NCBI RefSeq assembly: GCF_024721975.1
Contig: NZ_JANQBB010000002.1
Location: forward strand, 62,001 to 126,000
DNA length: 64,000 nucleotides
Source of the DNA: Paenibacillus endoradicis
GTDB lineage: Bacteria; Bacillota; Bacilli; Paenibacillales; Paenibacillaceae
Reading direction: 5' to 3'
The position numbers and the translations under genes are program-made. Shown here piece by piece: positions 33,306-43,996 of this stretch. The notes below the pieces were generated by a model, which was not told the origin of the DNA, did no database searches, and saw nothing but the letters and a program-made list of their open reading frames with translations. Position 1 is the first letter of the stretch. Each line of letters begins with the position of its first letter.

Positions 33306-36300
33306 TTAGGACAGATACTTCAATAATCTGCTAAGCAAGACTGCTGCCTCCGCACGGGTCAGATTTTCTTTCGGATTGAGTTTCATATCAGGAGTTCCTT
33401 GAATGAGACCTAGTTCAATAGAAATAGCAAATGCTTGCTTAGACCACACTGCTGCCTGATCCGCGTCTTTATATTTAGCAAGTGTTTTATCGATATTATC
33501 TGATCCTACTGGCAACTTCCCTTTCATTTCAAGTGCTCTTACGATGATTACTGCCATTTCTTGACGAGTTAGCAGATTCGTAGGTCCAAACAAATTACCT
33601 TCGTACCCTTTAAACAATCCCGCCTCCGTCGCTGCAATAACGCTATCGCTATACCACTTATCTTCAACAACATCTTTAAATGATGTCGATCCACTTGCCT
33701 CAAGGCCGAATGCTCGTGTTAGCATAGCTGCAATTTCGGAACGATTTATGGTCATATTAGGCGCAAATTTCTGATCGGTTTTGCCCATAATGATACCTTT
33801 GCTCGCTAAAGCACTGATTTCTTCGTTCGCCCAGTGATTTACTGTATCTTCAAATTGTTTAGGTGTGCCAGTTTCCGGATCCGGATTGGTTACAGTTCCG
33901 TTATCTGTTCCTGGGTCTGGATTTGGATTAGTCTCTGGATTCGTACCTGTATCTGGATTTGTTCCTGTGCCTGGATTGCCGCTATCCTTCGCCTTTACGT
34001 TTACAGTCGCAGTTGCTTTTATGTCTGTCCCGTCAACTGAGCCTTTCACTTGGAAAGTACCCACCTTTGCATAGCTGGAAGGAGCAATCGCTTCCCATAC
34101 AACCAACTCTTTCTGTGTCACATGATTACTTAAGGTAACAGTTACTTCTGCAGGCAATTTCGGTGCTGTGCCCACTTTGGTTCCAACTGTTACATTCTCA
34201 ATTGCTACAATAGTTGCTACTGATACAAGACCTTTAATTGCATTTTCAAGTTTTAAACGTGCTTGATCTAATAAAGTAACTGTAGCTTTAGGATCAACCA
34301 GAAGCTTCTCTGCCTCATCCAGAGCTGTTGCAACCTTTGCCCATGATTCAGATGTATAATCCGAGCTGTTCAATTCACGAGCATCTGCAATCGATTGTTG
34401 TAAAAGCTCTTTCGAGATATTTATAGCCGCTTTTACATTTACAGTTGCAATTGCTTTTATGTCAGATCCGTCAACTGAACCTTTTACTTGGAAAGTACCC
34501 ACCTTTGCATAGCTGGAAGGATCAATCACTTCCCATACAACTGTTGCTTTCTGTGTAGCATGATTACTTAAGGTCACAGTTACTTCTACAGGCAATTTCG
34601 GTGCTGTACCTACTTCAGTTTCAACTGCTACATTCTCAATTGCTACAATAGTTACTTTTAATATAAGGCCTTCTATTGCATTCTTAAGTTTTAACCTTGC
34701 TTGATCTAATAAAGTAACTGTAGCTTTAGGATCAACCAGGAGCTTCTCTGCCTCATCCAGAGCTGTTACAACGTGTGCCCATGATTCAGATGTATAATCT
34801 GAACTGATCATTTCATGAACATCAGCAATCGATTGTTGTAAAAGTTCCTTCGAGATATTTACATCATCAGCCTTAATATAGAAGTCATCCAAAATTAATG
34901 CATAATCAGAAGTAGCTCCACCTGCACCCTTTGATACCAGCTTGAAAATAACTTGGTAGTCATCGTGGTTGCCCGTCGTAAAGTTTTGCTGGAATCGGAT
35001 ATAGCCACCATTTACACCAGTTTTATTGCCTGGATTAGCATGTTTATTAAGTGTTTCCTTAAGTACAACGGCACCTGTGGAGCGCGATTGTACCGAAACC
35101 TCGTAGTTAGCAGAAGCTTCCAACGTGTAAATGAACCCTAAATCATAGGCTGTATTTGGTTCCAATTTCACACTGGATTCATTCGTTTTTATTAATTTAT
35201 TAACATCTGTTTCATTAAGCTTTAACGAATTTTCTCCATGTAGAACCCAAGTCATCACTGGACCAATTTTATTCTCGGATGTCGAAACGATTGGATTATT
35301 ATCATTCGAATTGCTTCGGTCGCTTGCTATATGGATTTGTCTTGACCCACCTCCATATTCAAACGGTCCCCAACCTTCATATACATTTTCAAAATCCTCA
35401 TACACAACATAACCTTTATTCGTAGGATCCTTTTCAACAGTAATATGCTCCCAAATGCGAACATCATCATATTGTACAGTGCCTGTTCCCGCTTCTGCTA
35501 CCAGCTTCACTGTTGCAGTAGTAACTCCAGCAGGAACCTTAAATTCAACATTCATCCGTTGCCACTTCGTACCAACATACTTAAAGGATGATTGATGGAT
35601 GCCATCTTTTCCTGTCACAACACTTGTATAGGTTTTGCCATCGACTGTGACCTGAAGTGAAGATTTCCTTCCTGGCTCTGTCGAAGTCCATACACCGACA
35701 GTGTAATCCTGGCCAGGTTGTAACCCAGTAATTTCTTGTGACAATACACCTGCCTTACTTCCAACTTCAGCGAATCTATTCCAATTGGAATTTGTCATTT
35801 CTTTGGTGGTATCATATTCAACATCACCTGGTACTACCTTAATTGCAATGTTATTAGAATCATCAGCTTTCCATGAACCCGGAGCATTGAACTTCTCTGA
35901 GTTGAAGGCGAAATCCTTGATCAAACTGCCTTCTCCCCAATTACTCGCAGCAGGCACTATCGTTTCCGCATTAGCTGATGCTGGATACAATACATATGGA
36001 GTGTTTTTCTTAGCTTGGTTAATCGTTAGAGAGCCATTCTCAGCAACAAGTTTGTCAACGAGTACTTTACCTTGTTGAGTTAACTCGTACATATTGAATT
36101 CTCTCACATCTTTAAATTCATCTGTCAATTCCCAAGTTGTAGGATTCCCCGTTGTGTTCCAGTGATAGAGCTTCGCTCCGTCATTTAGTCCCATAACTGT
36201 ATCATTCTTGATATCCCAAACCCAAGGAATTAAAGAGTTCGCTTCGCCCGTATGACGGACTGCTTCATCAGTAGTCGTTCCAGTATCTGCCCAAGAAGAG

Positions 36301-39300
36301 ATTAACTTTCCGTTTTTGGACAACTCAATCATACCTGTAGTTTTGTTTCTTCTTGAAACCACATCGTTTTCAAAAGTAATTTGATCTTCTTCATATTTCA
36401 GTACGCCAAAGTGTTGCATAAATTTCGTCGGTAATACTTCGTTGAAAAATACGGTTACACCTTGTTGCATATCTGGTTTGGAATCACCCCAAGTAGCTAC
36501 AACAGGTATTTTCTGACCTTTAAACAATGCATTTCCTACAAAGATATCTAGATTATTTTTTACCATTCTTGAAAGTATGCTCTTATTTCCTTTATTCGGA
36601 TATCCTAAGTCCGGACCCCAGTGAACAAAGGTTGAACCTGGCTCTAGTGGGCCGGCAAATTCTGTTCCTATTTTCACCCCAAGATCATTAGCATATTGCA
36701 ATAACTTACGAGCATTATAATCGTTCCCCGTATAAACATCGATATAATAGAAATCTAAAGCAGGATCATTCGGGTTAGTAGGATCTTTCGTCAAATTATA
36801 TAGATTTTCAAATCGTTTCTTCAAATTACCGCTCAAAACATCCTTTGTCTGATCCACATAGTAAGCCGTATCTATCCAATCCCAACCTTTAGACAGTCTA
36901 TTGGTAGCAGCACCATTTAAGTCAGAATAGTTAAGCTCATTTGCATCGAGCTGATATTCTGTCGCATTCAGATGGACACCAATATTGAGGTTATACTTAT
37001 CTCCCTCATCAATCAAATAGTTGAAGTCTTTTAATCCGCCCTGTCTTACGCCAATATTGGAATAGGAAGGAATATCATCATCATGCCCTTCAGCTTGATA
37101 ACCTTTGTGCAAGATCATCTGGCCAAAACCGTCTGTATAATTATACAGCACCTTACCCGTATCTAACGTATTTAAGAAAGGATCATTTGCTTGGCTTGCA
37201 AAGTTAAAAGCAATGTACATCATGTTATTCTTGATATCATTTGCGCCAAACGGTTCATCGAAAATAAATGTCCGATATGCGACAGCCGCATCCTGCCAAT
37301 CCGCTTTACCATCATTATTGCGGTCTTCGGTTACGACAATCTCATACCAAGGCAACTCTTCAATTTCATCACTTTGCAGATGTCGATAAGTCCACGTGCC
37401 CGGTTTTACCGTTACTTTATTGACAAGTGGTTTCTTCTCAGTATCCACAATCAATTTGTTACCACCGCTGTATACGTTGTTCTCCACTGATGCACCCAAA
37501 CCATTAGCACTCACCATAGCCATCGTAACTCCTATAGTGCCGCTCTGCTTCATAAGAGACATGTTATCAACTATATCTTCCGTAAGTCCATGCCATGCTC
37601 CATCGGATTTGTTCCACGCATACGTAGCGTCATCCATAGAACTATTTACATGGATAAGCGAATTGTTCAATTGTACCGAGCGAACTACAACACCATCTGG
37701 TTTTTCTGTAATTTTATCGATTGCAAAACGAACTACATTGTTTTCTTTCACTTCAATATGTGCTTCAATTATGACGCCGATCTCATCAATCGTCATCGTA
37801 TACAGATATTTGTTATCGCCCTCTTTAGTAGAGATTGTTTGCGGTACATAATCTATATTGTTGATCTTTATACTATTCGTTTGCTCCACGTTAGCCTGAA
37901 GCTTATGATCACCGACCTGATATTCGACAATGCCTGGGAAATCTTTATATACCGTAACTCCCAAACCATCTTTATTAATCACATCTACTTCGGAAGCGAT
38001 CTGAAGCCTAGGCAGCGACTCCAATTCAACGATCTTCAAATCGCTCACCATCATCTCCTTGGATCCATACCAAGAACGTAGTCCAAACCAACCTGGCTGT
38101 AAGGTCATTTCTTCTTCAGATACCGAACCCATATCCGTTGTCACGCCATTGACATCTGTAATTGTGAAACCAACTATTTTGCCTACCAATTGAAGATTGA
38201 TACGGTAGAACGTATCTGCTTTCATCTCATAGGTGTTCGGGAAGAAAACCTCATTTCCGTTTGCTGTCAACTTCCAGTTCCCATTAATATCATGCACAAT
38301 CGATACATAACTGTCAGCAGCTGATCCTCTTACTACAAAGCCATAACGGCCACCATCTGAGCCAGAAGACACATTCGTTTTGAAATCAAAAGAAACCTTC
38401 TGATCAACAAATGTAGGGCTATCTTTATCCACGGCTACTGCTACCCCTGGCATATTCAACTGGATTTTATCTTCACCATTACTTAGCACTACTGGTTTAC
38501 TGCTATCGAGAGGACCCCAGTTCTGTGTCGTATAATCCGGTTCATAAATTCTGATCTCTTCTGCAGTTATTGCGTCTACCTTTATCTGAATGGCACGGTT
38601 GCTAGAATTATAAATTCCAAAATCGCCTGGTGAGTATGCATCTATAGATGCATTACCAACCAAAATGCCATTTACATATAGACTTAATTCATTCTCCACA
38701 ATTTGCACACGTAAAGTGTAGTCTTTACCTGATTCCACTACGCTAGCGTTGCCAATCTCAATACTATTGCTACTACCATCAAGCTGATATTTCCAATGTC
38801 CTGGACTAGCTTGATATATAGCGATATTGCCTAATTTAACCCCTGCAGTTTCATCCGCCTGCAGTTTCAATTGATAGATCCCGTTTGGAACTGGTGTTAC
38901 ATCCTTATTGACAACAGTTTTCCCTGCATTAATTGTTCCTTGTAAGTATCCATCGGAAATCTGTGGCGCACTATTAAACCCTTCCCAGTTAGTCAATGAC
39001 TGACCTTCGTAATATTCTTCATAGCTCATTTTGCCAGCAGTTGAAGATGTTGTATCCATATCGATAAATTCTTCGGTAAAGAGAATATTATCGACATATA
39101 CGAAACCTTGAGCCATTACCCCAATACGTCCTTCTCCGAATTGCTGTCCAACTGGTAAGCTTGCACGCAATTCAGTGCCATTAATGCTAAGCGTCACCGA
39201 TGAGTCAGAATACTGGATGCCCACCTTATTCCAGCTTAAAGGCTTAGGACTTGAATCGTTACTACTAGATGCAGCAAATTCAATGCTGTTGTCACCCTTT

Positions 39301-41144
39301 TTCAAAATCCATTTTGCGCCATCGTATTTAACCTGAGCATCATTACCGATTACAAAACCGATGTTACTAGTTTCAGGTTTAACGGACAGCATATAAGTAG
39401 CACTTGGTAGTAATGGTGCATCCATATTCAATGTATTTTCGTTGATATTCGAGAGTTTCAAAACTTTGTTGTTGCCTTCCCTAATAATTGAAGATGTAGC
39501 GCCGTTACTCCAGTTACCTGTAATTCCGTCCTGAAAGTCGTTGCTGTACTGAACAATTTGTTTTGGTGTAACGATCTGATTCGTATACTGTACATTATCG
39601 ATATGCAATTCTACAGTACTTCGAATGCGAAGACCAAAGCGTCCCGCTACGTCCGAAAATTTATCAAAAGGAATATCGCCGATTTCCTTCTTATTCATGT
39701 ATACAGTAATTGTTTTTCCTTTAAAATTGAACATGAGATTGTTCCATCTGCCTTGAATCGGATAAGGAATATTCAGCTTCGAACCCCAACCCGTATTCGA
39801 CTCTGGAATCCATTGGCTTGGGTCAACCCCAATCTCATTAAATATGCTTGCTGTATCATTCATTCTAAAGCCAAAAGCAAATCCTTGTCCGCTACCTAAC
39901 TTAGCCGGATTAACCAGTTTGAAATCTAACGAAAGCGTACCCTCTTGAATTTGTGGTGAATCCAAATCTACGCCACGTTCGCCCGTTCCTCTTTTTAGGG
40001 ATAATACTTTATTACCCGTAAGATCAGTCACGACTTGAGCATTTAGACCAGACCAGTTAGGGATATAGTTAGGATCTTCGTAATCCTGAATGTAATCAAC
40101 AACGTTTGAAGGTTTTTCCTTAGTACCTACGCCTTCGATACGTAGATCCTTGATCATAACACTACCAGTTGCAAAGCGTTTATATAGACCTACCTGGCCA
40201 ATGCCACTCGATTGACTCAATAAATCTGTATCCTTATTGTAGTAAGTCTCGCCGTCTACATTAACTAGTAGCCTTTTGCCATTAAAGCCGATCTGTATAT
40301 GATAATCTGTATCTACTAATAGTTTTGGCCCTATGAACACTTCCCATTTACCCGTACCATCTGGACTCTGAATGACCCAGTCTGTATTGTTATCATAGCG
40401 AATAGAGATACCTTGTTGACCATCATTAGAACCCAGAACAAAACCAACATTCCCTTGAGTTCCACTTGTATAGCGCAACGTTGTATCAATGATTCCCGCA
40501 GATAACCAAGGAGCTTTATCCCATGTTGCAATAGCTCCACTACCCACTTCACTTATCGCTACGGTTAAGCCATTATTTACAGAAGCTGTCCCTTTTCCTT
40601 TAACAAAAGTCATCGCTTCCGGTTCCATAGACTGATAATTATTCGTATATGAAACAGCAACTTGACCTGCGGGAATATTGTTTTTCAGCTCATCTAGAAA
40701 ACTGTCGATGTCTGCTGTAGTCTCAGCTTTTTCAACATCTAATGTATTTCCAGGGTTTTCAACAACCGTGATTGTTGCTGTAGCTTTAACATTCGTGCCT
40801 GCTATACTTCCTTCAACGCCAAAGACACCCACTTGTGCATAGCTTGAAGCATCGACTTGGTCCCAGCTTACCGCAACCTCTGTAGTGGTTTTATCGTTAT
40901 ATACTGCTTGAACTACTGAAGGAAGTACCGGTGGCTCATCAACAGAAGTATTAACCGCAATCTCAGAAATACTCTCGATCGTTTTTTCTTGTTCCATCTC
41001 TTGTTCCACAATCGGCAAGTTACCAATTTCTCCTGTTGTAGCATAAGCTATACTTCCTGAAGAGCTCATCGGACTTGAAGAAATCAACAAAACCATCGCC
41101 CAAATCAATGATTTGGATATCTTTTTATTACCTTTTTTTCGCAC
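33306..41144 (-). CDS. SLH-anchored GH101 endo-alpha-N-acetylgalactosaminidase-like protein
   Basis: A 2612-residue surface protein. Order (approximate): signal peptide 1-36; Big_4-like domain 66-132; five LamG-like sugar-binding modules of about 160-180 residues from 170 to 1040; GH101 catalytic region about 1040-1730 with FYYIDVYTGND (nucleophile-type Asp near 1468) and KIGTEFAGP (acid/base-type Glu near 1494), then HWGPDLGY; two galactose-binding-like domains 1735-2093; two copies of FIVAR plus Big_4, 2095-2380; a Pro/Thr/Asn linker; three SLH domains 2430-2612 (INRSEI, LTRQEM, LTRAEA). GH101 enzymes release Gal-beta-1,3-GalNAc from Ser/Thr O-glycans. The GTG start has GGAGG nine bases upstream. 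Whether the target is mucin-like glycoprotein or another alpha-GalNAc glycan in this organism is unknown. Confidence 0.88.
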   Translation of the reverse strand: MRKKGNKKISKSLIWAMVLLISSSPMSSSGSIAYATTGEIGNLPIVEQEMEQEKTIESISEIAVNTSVDEPPVLPSVVQAVYNDKTTTEVAVSWDQVDASSYAQVGVFGVEGSIAGTNVKATATITVVENPGNTLDVEKAETTADIDSFLDELKNNIPAGQVAVSYTNNYQSMEPEAMTFVKGKGTASVNNGLTVAISEVGSGAIATWDKAPWLSAGIIDTTLRYTSGTQGNVGFVLGSNDGQQGISIRYDNNTDWVIQSPDGTGKWEVFIGPKLLVDTDYHIQIGFNGKRLLVNVDGETYYNKDTDLLSQSSGIGQVGLYKRFATGSVMIKDLRIEGVGTKEKPSNVVDYIQDYEDPNYIPNWSGLNAQVVTDLTGNKVLSLKRGTGERGVDLDSPQIQEGTLSLDFKLVNPAKLGSGQGFAFGFRMNDTASIFNEIGVDPSQWIPESNTGWGSKLNIPYPIQGRWNNLMFNFKGKTITVYMNKKEIGDIPFDKFSDVAGRFGLRIRSTVELHIDNVQYTNQIVTPKQIVQYSNDFQDGITGNWSNGATSSIIREGNNKVLKLSNINENTLNMDAPLLPSATYMLSVKPETSNIGFVIGNDAQVKYDGAKWILKKGDNSIEFAASSSNDSSPKPLSWNKVGIQYSDSSVTLSINGTELRASLPVGQQFGEGRIGVMAQGFVYVDNILFTEEFIDMDTTSSTAGKMSYEEYYEGQSLTNWEGFNSAPQISDGYLQGTINAGKTVVNKDVTPVPNGIYQLKLQADETAGVKLGNIAIYQASPGHWKYQLDGSSNSIEIGNASVVESGKDYTLRVQIVENELSLYVNGILVGNASIDAYSPGDFGIYNSSNRAIQIKVDAITAEEIRIYEPDYTTQNWGPLDSSKPVVLSNGEDKIQLNMPGVAVAVDKDSPTFVDQKVSFDFKTNVSSGSDGGRYGFVVRGSAADSYVSIVHDINGNWKLTANGNEVFFPNTYEMKADTFYRINLQLVGKIVGFTITDVNGVTTDMGSVSEEEMTLQPGWFGLRSWYGSKEMMVSDLKIVELESLPRLQIASEVDVINKDGLGVTVYKDFPGIVEYQVGDHKLQANVEQTNSIKINNIDYVPQTISTKEGDNKYLYTMTIDEIGVIIEAHIEVKENNVVRFAIDKITEKPDGVVVRSVQLNNSLIHVNSSMDDATYAWNKSDGAWHGLTEDIVDNMSLMKQSGTIGVTMAMVSANGLGASVENNVYSGGNKLIVDTEKKPLVNKVTVKPGTWTYRHLQSDEIEELPWYEIVVTEDRNNDGKADWQDAAVAYRTFIFDEPFGANDIKNNMMYIAFNFASQANDPFLNTLDTGKVLYNYTDGFGQMILHKGYQAEGHDDDIPSYSNIGVRQGGLKDFNYLIDEGDKYNLNIGVHLNATEYQLDANELNYSDLNGAATNRLSKGWDWIDTAYYVDQTKDVLSGNLKKRFENLYNLTKDPTNPNDPALDFYYIDVYTGNDYNARKLLQYANDLGVKIGTEFAGPLEPGSTFVHWGPDLGYPNKGNKSILSRMVKNNLDIFVGNALFKGQKIPVVATWGDSKPDMQQGVTVFFNEVLPTKFMQHFGVLKYEEDQITFENDVVSRRNKTTGMIELSKNGKLISSWADTGTTTDEAVRHTGEANSLIPWVWDIKNDTVMGLNDGAKLYHWNTTGNPTTWELTDEFKDVREFNMYELTQQGKVLVDKLVAENGSLTINQAKKNTPYVLYPASANAETIVPAASNWGEGSLIKDFAFNSEKFNAPGSWKADDSNNIAIKVVPGDVEYDTTKEMTNSNWNRFAEVGSKAGVLSQEITGLQPGQDYTVGVWTSTEPGRKSSLQVTVDGKTYTSVVTGKDGIHQSSFKYVGTKWQRMNVEFKVPAGVTTATVKLVAEAGTGTVQYDDVRIWEHITVEKDPTNKGYVVYEDFENVYEGWGPFEYGGGSRQIHIASDRSNSNDNNPIVSTSENKIGPVMTWVLHGENSLKLNETDVNKLIKTNESSVKLEPNTAYDLGFIYTLEASANYEVSVQSRSTGAVVLKETLNKHANPGNKTGVNGGYIRFQQNFTTGNHDDYQVIFKLVSKGAGGATSDYALILDDFYIKADDVNISKELLQQSIADVHEMISSDYTSESWAHVVTALDEAEKLLVDPKATVTLLDQARLKLKNAIEGLILKVTIVAIENVAVETEVGTAPKLPVEVTVTLSNHATQKATVVWEVIDPSSYAKVGTFQVKGSVDGSDIKAIATVNVKAAINISKELLQQSIADARELNSSDYTSESWAKVATALDEAEKLLVDPKATVTLLDQARLKLENAIKGLVSVATIVAIENVTVGTKVGTAPKLPAEVTVTLSNHVTQKELVVWEAIAPSSYAKVGTFQVKGSVDGTDIKATATVNVKAKDSGNPGTGTNPDTGTNPETNPNPDPGTDNGTVTNPDPETGTPKQFEDTVNHWANEEISALASKGIIMGKTDQKFAPNMTINRSEIAAMLTRAFGLEASGSTSFKDVVEDKWYSDSVIAATEAGLFKGYEGNLFGPTNLLTRQEMAVIIVRALEMKGKLPVGSDNIDKTLAKYKDADQAAVWSKQAFAISIELGLIQGTPDMKLNPKENLTRAEAAVLLSRLLKYLS
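33993..34868 (-). repeat. In-frame 438-bp tandem duplication inside the GH101 gene
   Basis: Two 438-bp units (33993-34430 and 34431-34868) encode 146 residues each: a FIVAR three-helix module followed by a Big_4 domain. Long stretches are identical at DNA level, including the region coding for LLVDPKATVTLLDQARLKL, so the duplication is recent or kept alike by recombination. Confidence 0.8.
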
Positions 41145-41700
41145 CGAATTATTCCTCCTATATTGGGGATTTTTTTCAATTTACCTCACAAGACAAGTAA
41201 GCGTTCGTAAATGTACTTTGCCAAATCATTAATTCATTTTTTAGAAGAATAGATTACGTCTGTAAACCTTTTTCTTATCAAACAAACAAGTTCTATTCCT
41301 TCCTTTCTTCTTGATTGCTAATACTTCAAGTTCTGCTTGCTAGCTCTCCCCCTTCGCTATGAAAACGCTATCAACTTATGCTATAACATTATAAAGTGTT
41401 AATAAATCAATAAAAGAAACAACTTTATGGATGATATTATCTAAATACGTAAGATTACATAATCTGTACATATAGGTTTATTTTTCATACTAATGATTTT
41501 CAATTACTCATATGAACAGATAGACGATTTTACTTAATTCATGGACTATCCTACCCAAATGCGTTACGATACACCGAAATTCCCTAGCGTTGCATTAATG
41601 TTCTACGCATCCTCGTAACCTTCTTTCTCATTGATACAACGATAGTGGAGATTATAGGAAATAAAGAATACAGTTTTGTTATCATTCCGTACGCATAGAA
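41145..41700. other. Non-coding 5-prime region of the GH101 gene
   Basis: About 556 bp of AT-rich DNA between the GH101 start and the next terminator. I see no convincing open frame, riboswitch, tRNA or strong operator. A cre-like match at 41195 is too poor to support. Confidence 0.5.
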
Positions 41701-41734
41701 AAAAGAGCCTTAGATTCGCATCTAAGGCTCTTTT
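41701..41734. terminator. Terminator of the ABC-2 transporter operon
   Basis: AAAAGAGCCTTAGAT and its exact reverse complement surround a 4-base loop. On the minus strand a TTTTTT run follows, 45 bp after the last permease stop codon. Confidence 0.9.
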
Positions 41735-41778
41735 CTCGTTGAAGGAGTTACATCTTAACAAATTACTAGCTACATAAA

Positions 41779-43083
41779 TTAGATCTTATAAGCTTTCATT
41801 GCTTTACGAAGCTCTTTCCAGCTTGGACGTTTACCGTACATCAATACGCCAGTACGATAAATTTTAGCGGATAGCAATACCGTTAAGTAGATTGTAACAA
41901 CTAGAATACCTAGTGATAATAATACTTCCCACATCGGTGTATCCGTTAATCCGATTCTTAATACCATAACGAACGGAGAGAACAATGGTATAAAGCTACA
42001 GATTTTCACTAATAAACTATCTGGTGTAGAAATACTGAAAATTGCAATATAGAAACCAGCTAATGAGATAAATGTCATCGGCATCACCGCTTGACCTAAA
42101 TCCTCAGTTCTACTAACGATAGAACCTAACGCTGCATACAGTGTTGCAAATAAGAAGAAACCAGTTAAGAAATACAGTACCGCGAATACTAGAAGCATCG
42201 GATCAACTAATGATAGATCAATATTGAATCCTGCAAATACCTCTTTATTATGTGGAAGATTAAGATTGATTAATCCAACTCCAATGTATAGCGCAAGTTG
42301 AGAAAGAACAAGTAAAAACATACCTGTAATTTTACCGAACATACTAGTAAGTGGAGAAACACTAGTAATCAATACTTCCATTACGCGAGAGCTTTTCTCT
42401 GCTGTCACTTCGGATGCGATCATTTGTCCAGAGATCATCACCGCCATGAATAAGAAGACGATAATGAAGTAAATCACACCCATATTAACTCCTTGCTCCG
42501 CTGCATCTTTACCTTCTGCTTCACCGGTTGTACTGGAACCAATTTGCACAGAATCAATAACGATAGGTGCTTGAAGCTGTTTCCATTGATCATCAGTAAG
42601 GCCTGATTGAGATAGAATGCTTTGTTGTCTTATCACTTGAAGTCCAGTCTCAATCTGAGATGCAATGGAGAACTCCATTAACTTCTCACTCTTTACAATA
42701 ATTTCTGGGAAACCACTTTCAGTTACCTTTCCAAAGACGATATAACTGTATAATTCACCTTCGTTCAGCGCTTTCTTCAGTTGTTCTTCATCTTTAGTAG
42801 CATCACCTGTAGAGGCAAAACCTTTGAAGTCAAAATTACTATTACCAGTAGCAGTAAAGTACTCTTGCAGCTGCTTACCTGTCGTTGCTGCTAATTCATT
42901 ATCCGTACTTTGCGAATATCCAATCGTTTTAACTTTATCCCCTGAATCGAATTGATTCATAATAAATGGAATATGAATAACTGCTGATATAATAAGCAGA
43001 AATACAATAGTAGAGATTAAGAAAGGCTTACCTTTTAATTTGTTGAATAATGTAAACCGAACTACTGTCATGAAATTATTCAT
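41779..43083 (-). CDS. ABC-2 type transporter permease, NatB-like
   Basis: A 434-residue membrane protein. One N-terminal helix (FLISTIVFLLIISAVI) is followed by a long extracytoplasmic domain of about 170 residues and then five or six helices, including FIIVFLFMAVMISGQMIASEVTAEKSSRVMEVLITSVSP. This is the layout of NatB/YhaP sodium-efflux-type permeases. ATG 43083 is chosen because it overlaps the upstream ATPase gene by 8 nt, as expected for coupled subunits; the frame extends 11 codons further without a ribosome site. It works with the NatA-like ATPase encoded just before it. Confidence 0.88.
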   Translation of the reverse strand: MNNFMTVVRFTLFNKLKGKPFLISTIVFLLIISAVIHIPFIMNQFDSGDKVKTIGYSQSTDNELAATTGKQLQEYFTATGNSNFDFKGFASTGDATKDEEQLKKALNEGELYSYIVFGKVTESGFPEIIVKSEKLMEFSIASQIETGLQVIRQQSILSQSGLTDDQWKQLQAPIVIDSVQIGSSTTGEAEGKDAAEQGVNMGVIYFIIVFLFMAVMISGQMIASEVTAEKSSRVMEVLITSVSPLTSMFGKITGMFLLVLSQLALYIGVGLINLNLPHNKEVFAGFNIDLSLVDPMLLVFAVLYFLTGFFLFATLYAALGSIVSRTEDLGQAVMPMTFISLAGFYIAIFSISTPDSLLVKICSFIPLFSPFVMVLRIGLTDTPMWEVLLSLGILVVTIYLTVLLSAKIYRTGVLMYGKRPSWKELRKAMKAYKI

Positions 43084-43978
43084 GCGCTTCACCAACCGAT
43101 CTAATAAAGATTTCATTCAAAGTAGGTTCTTTCAATTGGAAATGTTGAATATCTGATTGTGATAATGCATGATTCAAAATACGTTTTGCAACGTCTTCAC
43201 GTTCTATTTCAATTTCAAGGCCATTCTCGTGACGATGAACTGCTTTTACACCTTCAATATTTTCTAGACCTGTGACTTCTTTGTCTGTAGCAAGTAACAC
43301 TTTTTCTTTCGGGAATTTACTCTTAATTTCCTTCACATTACCTTTTACTACTTCATTCGAACGATGTAATATTGTAATATTACGGCATAATTCCTCAACA
43401 TGCTCCATGCGGTGAGTAGAGAATACGATACTTGCACCTTCATCACGTAACTCTTTCACTGTTGCTTTCAATAGTTCAACATTAACTGGATCTAGTCCAC
43501 TGAATGCTTCGTCCATAATAAGAAATTGTGGTTTATGAATAATAGCTGATATAAATTGAATCTTTTGTTGATTACCTTTCGATAATTCTTCAACACGTTT
43601 ACTATAATTTTCAGGAACACCGAAACGTTCCAACCATTCCTTCAAGTTACGATCAGCATCTTTAGCTGACATACCTTTTAACTGTGCAAGATAAACTAAT
43701 TGCTCGCTCACTTTAATCTTCGGATACAAACCACGCTCTTCCGGCAAATAACCAATATTGTTCAATAATGATTTGTCATATGGTTTTCCGTTATATTGAA
43801 TATGTCCTTGATCAGGATAGATTAGACCAAGAATCATACGCATTGTCGTTGTTTTACCAGCACCATTGGCCCCTAGCAGACCATAGATTTCACCTCGACC
43901 GACTTCAAATTGTACTCCGTTGACTGCAGTTTTGTCAGCATACTGTTTGTATACTTTGTTAATTATTAATGGATTCAC
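43076..43978 (-). CDS. ABC transporter ATP-binding protein, NatA-like
   Basis: A 300-residue ATPase. Walker A GANGAGKTT near 36-44, Q-loop region, signature LSKGNQQK near 138, Walker B FLIMDEAFSGLDP near 157-169, and switch His in FSTHRMEH. The C-terminal region KVLLATDKEV...LNEIFIRSVGEA is like NatA/YhaQ subunits. The GTG start has GAGGTGG upstream. It couples to the overlapping ABC-2 permease. The exported substrate is unknown; sodium, a peptide or an antibiotic are options for this family. Confidence 0.92.
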   Translation of the reverse strand: MNPLIINKVYKQYADKTAVNGVQFEVGRGEIYGLLGANGAGKTTTMRMILGLIYPDQGHIQYNGKPYDKSLLNNIGYLPEERGLYPKIKVSEQLVYLAQLKGMSAKDADRNLKEWLERFGVPENYSKRVEELSKGNQQKIQFISAIIHKPQFLIMDEAFSGLDPVNVELLKATVKELRDEGASIVFSTHRMEHVEELCRNITILHRSNEVVKGNVKEIKSKFPKEKVLLATDKEVTGLENIEGVKAVHRHENGLEIEIEREDVAKRILNHALSQSDIQHFQLKEPTLNEIFIRSVGEAHE

Positions 43979-43996
43979 AATTTCCCCACCTCTACA

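Noticed and set aside
41195..41208. cre site before the GH101 gene
   Set aside because: Only 8 of the 12 fixed positions match, and the right half is lost.
41145..41700. Riboswitch or T-box leader upstream of the GH101 gene
   Set aside because: Despite the 556-bp length, no conserved T-box sequence, specifier-like hairpin or terminator/antiterminator pair could be found.
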